Source of the DNA: Paenibacillus cremeus
GTDB lineage: Bacteria; Bacillota; Bacilli; Paenibacillales; NBRC-103111
NCBI RefSeq assembly: GCF_007786445.1
Contig: NZ_VNJI01000019.1
Coordinates: forward strand, 1 to 64,000
Direction: 5' to 3'
Length of the DNA stretch: 64,000 nt
This document shows positions 58,236 to 64,000 of the stretch, piece after piece. Position 1 is the first letter of the stretch, and every line of letters begins with the position of its first letter. The notes beneath the pieces were generated by a model, which did no database searches, was not told where the DNA came from, and saw only the letters and a list, made by a program, of their open reading frames with translations. The position numbers and the translations under genes are program-made.

Positions 58236-58955
58236 CTACTCCTCAAGCTCCACGTTATGATAAACCTGCTGCACATCCTCCAAATCTTCCAGTGCATCAA
58301 TCAGCTTATCAAACAGCTTTTGTCCATCTTCTGGCAGGGTAACGTTGTTCTGTGCCAGCATGGTCACTTCTGCGATGGAGAACTCGGTGATGCCGGCTGC
58401 TTTCAGCGCGTCTTGGACGGCTGTGAATTGCTCAGGATCAGCGTACACCATGACCAGTCCGTCTTCTTCCGACAGGTCGCGAACGTCGACGTCCGCTTCG
58501 AGCAGCAGCTCCATGATTTCATCGATGCCTTTGTCTTCTACCCCGATGACGGCCGTCTGATCGAACATGTAGGCAACGGAGCCGCTCACGCCCATGTTCC
58601 CGCCGTTTTTATTAAATGCTGCGCGAACAGCCGGAGCTGTACGGTTTACGTTATTGGTTAACGTATCCACAATGACCATCGATCCGTTCGGTCCGAAGCC
58701 TTCATAGCGAAGCTCCTCGTAGATTTCATCCGAGCTGCCTTTGGCCTTATCAATAGCGCGGTCGATGATGGCTTTCGGCACGTTATACGTTTTGGCCCGT
58801 TCAAGAACGACCTTCAAAGCGCGATTCGCTTCTGGATCCGGTTCCCCTTTGCGAGCAGCTACATAAATTTCAAGTCCGAATTTGGCATAAATCCGGCTTG
58901 TATTGGCGTCTTTAGAAGCTTTCTTTTCTTTAATGTTATTCCACTTACGTCCCAC
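58236..58955 (-). CDS. YebC/PmpR-family protein, YeeN type
   Basis: Conserved three-domain protein of about 239 residues. It begins [20 protein letters not shown], as in B. subtilis YeeN, and carries the family block [19 protein letters not shown] and the acidic C-terminus. Members act as transcriptional regulators or, as shown for YebC and YeeN-type proteins, help ribosomes through proline-rich stretches. I place the start at the GTG giving MGRKWNN; a GTG four codons upstream is possible, and neither has a strong ribosome site. It is followed by a terminator. Confidence 0.92.
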   Translation of the reverse strand: MGRKWNNIKEKKASKDANTSRIYAKFGLEIYVAARKGEPDPEANRALKVVLERAKTYNVPKAIIDRAIDKAKGSSDEIYEELRYEGFGPNGSMVIVDTLTNNVNRTAPAVRAAFNKNGGNMGVSGSVAYMFDQTAVIGVEDKGIDEIMELLLEADVDVRDLSEEDGLVMVYADPEQFTAVQDALKAAGITEFSIAEVTMLAQNNVTLPEDGQKLFDKLIDALEDLEDVQQVYHNVELEE

Positions 58956-59019
58956 ACTGAATCCCACTTTCTATTATTGTAATATTACCTATAATAACCG
59001 ATTTTCATATACGTTGTCA

Positions 59020-60096
59020 TTATTTGCGGAGCATCGCCACGACTTCGTTCACTGGAAGCGCCGGAATGAGCGTTCCGTTTCTTCCGATCGTCTTCTGCGC
59101 TGTGAACAACGAATTATAAATCGCTTCCTCCGTCGCCTCCGCGACTGCGCGAAAACAAGCCGAAATCACCGGTCCGTCTTCACGGACAGCTTGCATTGTA
59201 ATGAAGCTGCTTTCCGGGGTATGCGGAATTCGATTGCCATTGCTGAACGCGATCACGATATCCCCGCTTCCGTGATTGGCCACCGACCCGGTTCGCCCTA
59301 AGCCGAACACCGCTCGCTTAGCGATCCGCTGCAGCTGACGGGAATCCATCGGCAGGTCCGTACCAACGACAATGATGATCGAACCGTCTTGGCTATGCCC
59401 TTCCTCTTCTCTCTTTTTCAAAAATTTCCCCACTGGACGACCTAGAATGGTCAAGTCCTCTCCTGCACCGAAGTTCGACAGCACAAGGACGCCCAAATGA
59501 TAGGGCTGATCGCCAACCTCCACCATGCGCGATGATGTTCCGATCCCGCCCTTCCAGCCGTAGCACACCATACCCGTCCCTGCGCCAACGCTGCCTTCTT
59601 CTACAACCTCGCCCTGCAAAGCTTTATGTATCGCTTCCACCGCATGCTCAGGCCGTACGTGAAGCCCTCGCATGTCATTTAGCACTTTATCATTACATTC
59701 ACCGGTCACCACATTGATCGAACCATCCCAATCTCCAATGCCAGCATCCAGCTCCATCATGTATTGAAGCGTTCCTTCGGTAACTGCCGGAACAGCGAAT
59801 GTATTCGTTAACATAATCGGGGATTCGATACAGCCCAGCTCATGGACCTGAACGAGCCCCGTCGTCTTGCCAAAGCCGTTAATAACGTGCGCCGCGGCCG
59901 CCACCTTTTGGCGAAAAAGGTTCCCCTGATGCGGTAAAATCGCTGTCACCCCGGTACGGATGCACTTGTCTTGATCATTTGAATGCAGCGTAACATGACC
60001 GACCGTAACCCCTGGAACATCGGTGATACTATTGCTCGGGCCCGTAGGAAGCTTGCCTACGGGTAATCCATAATGTCTAAAACGATTGCTGCTCAC
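59020..60096 (-). CDS. P1-family (S58, DmpA-like) aminopeptidase
   Basis: Self-processing N-terminal nucleophile hydrolase of about 358 residues. The opening NSITDVPGVTVGHVTLHSND is typical, GAGTGMVCYGWKGGIGTSSR holds substrate-site glycines, and the autocleavage nucleophile Ser is in VANHGSGDIVIAFS. Members release N-terminal D- or L-amino acids or beta-peptides. The best start is GTG (MSSNRFRHYG), seven bases after AAAGGAG; the frame is open 21 codons further upstream without a good site. It appears to be a single gene. Confidence 0.9.
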   Translation of the reverse strand: MSSNRFRHYGLPVGKLPTGPSNSITDVPGVTVGHVTLHSNDQDKCIRTGVTAILPHQGNLFRQKVAAAAHVINGFGKTTGLVQVHELGCIESPIMLTNTFAVPAVTEGTLQYMMELDAGIGDWDGSINVVTGECNDKVLNDMRGLHVRPEHAVEAIHKALQGEVVEEGSVGAGTGMVCYGWKGGIGTSSRMVEVGDQPYHLGVLVLSNFGAGEDLTILGRPVGKFLKKREEEGHSQDGSIIIVVGTDLPMDSRQLQRIAKRAVFGLGRTGSVANHGSGDIVIAFSNGNRIPHTPESSFITMQAVREDGPVISACFRAVAEATEEAIYNSLFTAQKTIGRNGTLIPALPVNEVVAMLRK

Positions 60097-60274
60097 CTTG
60101 CCGCTCCTTTTTCCAATTGTTAAATTTGTCCAATTCGTGACGTTTCGATGCCGCCCCACGGAGATTAATGTTATTTTAAGTATTTGCTCATCTAGATTTC
60201 ATATTCCAGGTATAGCATTTCTTATTGAAAAAGTATAGAGAAAATAGATCCGTCGGAAGGATAAGTGGAGAGAG

Positions 60275-61297
60275 ATGAGTAAATTTATCAAACCGGCAGC
60301 ACAAGTAGCCCAATGGGCGCGAAAGATCGCGAGCCCAAAACGGTTCGAATGGAAATCATCATCACCGGAGGCACAAGGACTGGATTCGAGATCACTAGCC
60401 CATGTGTTTGAAGCACTGCCGAATTACAATGTTCGCAGTATGGTTGTGGTGAGAAATGGCTATGTCGTAGCCGAGGCCATGAATGAGGAGATGTCGGTTG
60501 AAACACCGCAGGTGGCGTATTCGTTGACCAAAAGTGTTTTGTCGGCGTTAACCGGCATTGCGATCTCCGAGAACAAGCTCCAGCTCGATCAGAAGCTGAG
60601 CCATTGGTTCCCCGAGCTAGTCGGAGTCCTGCATAAAGAAGACATTGAAATTCGGCATTTGCTCAGTATGACGTCCGGCCTGGAGTGGAATGACTATAAC
60701 AATGTAGCCTCTGAGCAAATGATGTATTCATCGGATTGGACTGAGGCCATCTTAGCTCACCCCGCGGCGCATGCTCCCGGTACACATTTTAATTACAGCA
60801 ACGGGGATGCGCATCTGTTGGCCGTAGTATTGGAAAAAGCGATAGGTCAGCGACTCTTGGACTATGCTGAAGCCCATCTATTTGCCCCGCTGGGCATATC
60901 CCAGGTGCAGTGGGCCGCGGATCCGCAAAACCATCAAATCGGCAGCTGGGGCATGGCTCTGCCTGTACACGATATGGCTAAGCTCGGCTTATTGTATCTG
61001 CACAATGGAGAGTGGCAAGGTCAAGCCATCGTGCCACACCAATGGATTGCTGAAACCTTAAATCCGAAGGCGTACATCCGTGACGCGAAGGGTTCGGTTA
61101 GCTTGTACGGCTTTATGTGGTGGATGAAGTCGATGACCAAAAATGTTTTCAATACCTTTTACGCTGGGGGATCGTTTGGTCAGCGCATTTTTGTCATTCC
61201 AGCCCTGCATCTGGTCGTGGCGATGACCGCCTATTCTTCTGACGTCGATATGCCCGAGCAGATTCTAAACAGCATCATTAATTCGGTGATCGGTTAA
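60275..61297 (+). CDS. Serine hydrolase of the beta-lactamase (class C/EstB) family
   Basis: Penicillin-binding-protein-like hydrolase of 340 residues. The catalytic S83-x-x-K86 is in YSLTKSVLS, the Tyr-x-Asn motif is YSN in HFNYSNGDAH, and a late Gly-rich strand is FYAGGSFGQRI in place of KTG. No signal peptide is apparent, so it is more likely an intracellular esterase or amidase than a resistance enzyme. Only a short GGAGAG site precedes the ATG. It has its own terminator. Confidence 0.9.
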   Translation: MSKFIKPAAQVAQWARKIASPKRFEWKSSSPEAQGLDSRSLAHVFEALPNYNVRSMVVVRNGYVVAEAMNEEMSVETPQVAYSLTKSVLSALTGIAISENKLQLDQKLSHWFPELVGVLHKEDIEIRHLLSMTSGLEWNDYNNVASEQMMYSSDWTEAILAHPAAHAPGTHFNYSNGDAHLLAVVLEKAIGQRLLDYAEAHLFAPLGISQVQWAADPQNHQIGSWGMALPVHDMAKLGLLYLHNGEWQGQAIVPHQWIAETLNPKAYIRDAKGSVSLYGFMWWMKSMTKNVFNTFYAGGSFGQRIFVIPALHLVVAMTAYSSDVDMPEQILNSIINSVIG

Positions 61298-61307
61298 CAA
61301 CATGGAA

Positions 61308-61347
61308 TCACACTCAACGAATCGAAACGATCTGTTGAGTGTTTTTA
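61308..61347 (+). terminator. Rho-independent terminator after the serine hydrolase
   Basis: ACACTCAAC pairs perfectly with GTTGAGTGT around a 15-base loop, followed by TTTT. It sits between convergent genes and touches the end of the CheY-like gene. Confidence 0.75.
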
Positions 61348-61707
61348 CATACAAACCACCTTCTGTAGTGTTGCGATAACCCGATCCGCATCGAAAGGCT
61401 TCACGATAAAATCCTTTGCCCCCGCCTTGATGGCATCGAGCACGATGTGATGCTGTCCCAGCGCACTGCACATGACAACCTTGGCTTTCGGATCAATGGA
61501 AAGGATGGCCTTGGTTGCTTCGATTCCATCCATCTCGGGCATGGTGATGTCCATAATAATTACATCCGGGCAATACTTCTTATACAACGAGACTGCTTCC
61601 ATCCCGTTCTCGGCTTCAGCAATGATTTCATACTCGCATTCTTGGACCAAACTTCTCAGCATGATTCTCATAAAAACCGCATCGTCCACAATCATAATCC
61701 TAGCCAC
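61345..61707 (-). CDS. CheY-like single-domain response regulator
   Basis: Receiver domain of about 120 residues without output domain. The acidic pair is in IMIVDDAVFM (Asp 8 and 9), the phosphoacceptor is Asp 53 in IIMDITMPEMDG, and the switch Lys is in DFIVKPF. It is very similar to CheY of Bacillota (RIMIVDDA start). The best start is GTG (MARIMIVDD), four bases after GAGGA. It stands alone, away from che or fli genes, so it may be an extra CheY or serve another kinase. Confidence 0.93.
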   Translation of the reverse strand: MARIMIVDDAVFMRIMLRSLVQECEYEIIAEAENGMEAVSLYKKYCPDVIIMDITMPEMDGIEATKAILSIDPKAKVVMCSALGQHHIVLDAIKAGAKDFIVKPFDADRVIATLQKVVCM

Positions 61708-61863
61708 TAAATCCTCTTGTCCTTTCACCTGTATATCGAAAAAATGTATAACACTATTATAATTAATTTGTCTATTATTGAATAATACACAAAGTAATAT
61801 ATATAATAGCTTTTAATCTATATACGGTTGGCTCATCTTAACTTAGAGATGCGGCTACAGTAC

Positions 61864-61900
61864 AAAAGAAAGGGCGCGTACTCCCAGAAGAGCTCGCGCC
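61864..61900 (-). terminator. Rho-independent terminator after the ger genes
   Basis: On the minus strand GGCGCG pairs with CGCGCC, with further pairing inside, followed by CTTTCTTTT, a few bases past the GerC stop. Confidence 0.65.
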
Positions 61901-61907
61901 TAATCAA

Positions 61908-63044
61908 CTATTCGGGATCCGCATTCAAAATCTGCACGTCAAATTTGGGCTTGATCGACATACGCGGATAGTCTGTGCGCCAATTCAGTGATTTCCATAG
62001 GCTCGGGTGGAAGGCCTTGATTTGCTTGCCGATGCCGAGTACATCACAATTCGCTTTTTGCAGCATCTCGATCGTGTCCGCCGCTTTTTTCTCGAAATAC
62101 TTGTTCAGCTCTTTTTCCATTTGATTCACATAATCAGGCTTAAGTAAATGCAATCCTTCCCCGATTTCGAACGTATTAATTTTCAGTTGAACTCCGACGC
62201 TGACGTTCGGCAATCCATTCGAGCCTGGCTGCACGGTGATTTTGGTGAGCGCTTTTTTGGCGGAAAATCCGAAGTCTACATCTTCCGCTGGGTCAGAGTT
62301 TGGTTGTTTACCTACGCTGCTTCCCGGCAGATGCCCGGAAATTCTTTGTCGTGCATTGGTTCTTCCTTTCATGATCATCATCATTCGGACTTGCTCTTGA
62401 TCAAGCTTCACCCCAGTGCTTGTACCGTCTCGGAATAGCAGGGCACCCTCAAGCTCCATACCCGAATCATATTGTTTCAGCAAGGGCAGTGCTACATCTT
62501 CCAATGGGTCCAAATAGGATAAAATCAAATACATCAAGGAAACGTTGAACATAATTTCGTTTCTTTCTAAAGCCTTAATAAAATCGTTCATTTTTTTCGT
62601 AAGCGGCTTTCTAGTGCCCGATTGAGTTTTCAAAAGCTTAGTCATATCGCCTTCGTATACCACTACCGGGGAATTGATGGATGTATATGGGGCTTGAAGC
62701 ACAAACGCCAGATCATGAAAAGGCTCATGGGAAGCGAACCTTTCGCTCATCAAATAGATCCGCGTACTGATCCCCACGAAACGACCTTCGTCGATGTACT
62801 CTCCTTTTCCAACCGCTTCGAGGATGCTCGGTCCTTTGAGCTCAGACGTCTCCGATATCGGCTCTCCTTGTCCTTGTCCGGTCTTACTAAGTATGGTGTT
62901 AACGATATCGACCACGAAGTTCCCGCTCTTCTCTTCCCGATCCAAACCGACGATGTCAACCATATGAAGATCGCGTATCGGCATTCGATCCCAACAGCCG
63001 GTTAATAGAAGTAGCGCCAGCATTCCCATAGCTGCTTTTTTCAT
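61908..63044 (-). CDS. Ger(x)C-family spore germination lipoprotein
   Basis: C subunit of a GerA-type nutrient germinant receptor, 378 residues. Signal peptide and lipobox LLTGC (Cys 17) are followed by WDRMPIRDLHMVDIVGLDRE, the classic GerC mature start. The C-terminal block (EKELNKYFEKKAADTIEMLQ, and DVLGIGKQIKAFHPSLWKSL) matches the family. It acts on the outer face of the spore inner membrane with GerA and GerB subunits. The start overlaps the GerAB stop by four bases (ATGA), giving translational coupling. Confidence 0.94.
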   Translation of the reverse strand: MKKAAMGMLALLLLTGCWDRMPIRDLHMVDIVGLDREEKSGNFVVDIVNTILSKTGQGQGEPISETSELKGPSILEAVGKGEYIDEGRFVGISTRIYLMSERFASHEPFHDLAFVLQAPYTSINSPVVVYEGDMTKLLKTQSGTRKPLTKKMNDFIKALERNEIMFNVSLMYLILSYLDPLEDVALPLLKQYDSGMELEGALLFRDGTSTGVKLDQEQVRMMMIMKGRTNARQRISGHLPGSSVGKQPNSDPAEDVDFGFSAKKALTKITVQPGSNGLPNVSVGVQLKINTFEIGEGLHLLKPDYVNQMEKELNKYFEKKAADTIEMLQKANCDVLGIGKQIKAFHPSLWKSLNWRTDYPRMSIKPKFDVQILNADPE

Positions 63045-64000
63045 CCCGTTTCCGCCTTTCCCCGTACCAGAGATACCAGAAGCAGAAAGGTCGGCACCAA
63101 GAAAATCATAACCGCATTGGCTGAATTATGGAAATCGGAAAATTTAAAGATCCATTGCCTGTCGGAGCCCCAGATTCCGATCGCGAAACAAACGAACGCA
63201 AGGATCCAAACCAGAAGCGGATGGTTGCGAATTTCTTGGCGTCGGGCGAAAGCCAAATAACGGGCGGACATAAATAAATATACATAAACCGTTACGGTTG
63301 TCACGGACATCCAAATCGCCATAAATAAAATATCGAGGCTTTGCACAACGGGCCACGAAAATTTACGTAATATGTAGACCATCGGCTCGGGAATGGAGTT
63401 CATCTGTTTTTCGCTAAAGTTGTACAGGACGATGATCGAGATCAGGACGTAAAAAAGGGTCGTAACTCCATTGGCTGTCGATACGGCTATCGCGATCTCC
63501 TTTTTGCTGCGGCAGCTTACGAATGGAAAAGCATACAGGAGAAGCTCAAATCCAGAGTATGACCAAAAGGTGGGGAGCGTTCCCCTTATAATTGCACCGA
63601 TCCCGTGACTGCCGACCGGCAGTAAATGACGAAGATCCCCTTTGCCCATACCGCTAATAAAAATGATCAAACAGCAAATTGCGAACATGAGCATTATCGT
63701 TTGTGTGATGGTAGCGATGGTCCGCAGCGTAGATGAAGCGATATAAGCAGCGATCACAACGGATACCCCGATCAAAACGAACCAAGGGGTCATGAATAGC
63801 TTCCATCGGCTAATAACATCGGCATAAGAAACTACGACCATCAAGCTGTTCTCAGCAAAATACGCTGCAATCAAAACGTTTAGAAACCAACCTAATGGCT
63901 TTCCGACGATGGCAGTAATATATTGCGGCAACGGCTGAAGGGCATATCTCTTGCCGAGCTGATAAATAATTAGGATGGCCACTTGACAGATCAATCCACC
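63041..64000 (-). CDS. GerAB/ArcD/ProY-type spore germination permease, 5' end outside the window
   Basis: B subunit of a germinant receptor, an APC-type transporter-like protein that recognises the nutrient. About 319 C-terminal residues are present with at least eight hydrophobic segments; the coding frame stays open to the window edge (GGLICQVAILIIY), and the missing part should hold the first membrane segment. Family blocks are YALQPLPQYITAIVGKPLGW and FWSYSGFELLLYAFPF. The A subunit gene would be expected upstream, outside the window. It is coupled to the GerC gene. Confidence 0.93.
   Translation of the reverse strand, partial: GGLICQVAILIIYQLGKRYALQPLPQYITAIVGKPLGWFLNVLIAAYFAENSLMVVVSYADVISRWKLFMTPWFVLIGVSVVIAAYIASSTLRTIATITQTIMLMFAICCLIIFISGMGKGDLRHLLPVGSHGIGAIIRGTLPTFWSYSGFELLLYAFPFVSCRSKKEIAIAVSTANGVTTLFYVLISIIVLYNFSEKQMNSIPEPMVYILRKFSWPVVQSLDILFMAIWMSVTTVTVYVYLFMSARYLAFARRQEIRNHPLLVWILAFVCFAIGIWGSDRQWIFKFSDFHNSANAVMIFLVPTFLLLVSLVRGKAETG

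Noticed and set aside
1-64000. Mobile elements, integrases, CRISPR arrays, tRNA or rRNA genes
   Set aside because: I searched by eye for transposase or integrase motifs, regularly spaced repeats and tRNA-like cloverleaf ends and saw none; the gene remnants look like deletion scars without insertion sequences.

Overview
The window looks like chromosomal DNA of an endospore-forming Bacillota, most probably Paenibacillus or a close relative. The grounds are AAGGAGG-type ribosome sites with frequent GTG and TTG starts, GerA-type germination genes, an endospore-appendage-like gene pair, and several LplA/LplB/YtcP-type sugar importers, each next to a large membrane-anchored AraC (YesN-like) regulator. 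The species call is an inference. I saw no rRNA, tRNA, CRISPR array, prophage or insertion sequence.

Layout. (1) 44-8678: a YesN-type sensor followed by an importer-sulfatase operon (binding protein, two permeases, two sulfatases). (2) 8863-10790: a short metallo-hydrolase and 2-hydroxyacid dehydrogenase unit. (3) 10795-20070: a seven-gene catabolic operon (binding protein, two permeases, mandelate-racemase-subgroup dehydratase, aldehyde dehydrogenase, iron alcohol dehydrogenase, 2-hydroxyacid dehydrogenase). It lies next to a LacI-type gene, and identical CAAAAACGTTTTTG palindromes lie in front of the operon and in the lacI promoter. (4) 20237-22880: a CdaR/PucR-type regulator and a Rieske-amidohydrolase pair. 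(5) 23007-32120: a second importer operon with GH51 arabinofuranosidase and a third sulfatase, its YesN-type regulator, and two good CcpA (cre) sites. (6) 32265-45355: a patchwork of GMC oxidoreductase, GH105 hydrolase, oligogalacturonate-lyase-like propeller, small stress and regulatory genes, and several decayed genes. (7) 45456-54799: a third Lpl-type importer with two intracellular propeller proteins and a YesN-type regulator; the binding protein is on the opposite strand. (8) 54883-56817: isomerase and Gfo/Idh/MocA oxidoreductase. (9) 57020-64000: two Ena-like (DUF3992-like) genes, YebC/YeeN, a P1-family peptidase, a serine hydrolase, CheY, GerC and a partial GerAB.

How it works together. 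The theme is uptake of oligosaccharides from acidic, partly sulfated or arabinosylated polysaccharides, followed by cytoplasmic breakdown. No sulfatase, GH105, GH51, PL22 or propeller protein here has a signal peptide, so they would act on imported oligomers. None of the four importers has its own ATPase, so a shared MsmX-type ATPase must lie elsewhere. Gene remnants (a lipoprotein-AraC chimera, a GH4 tail, a Gfo/Idh tail and a frameshifted unknown gene) show that this carbohydrate region has been remodelled by deletions.
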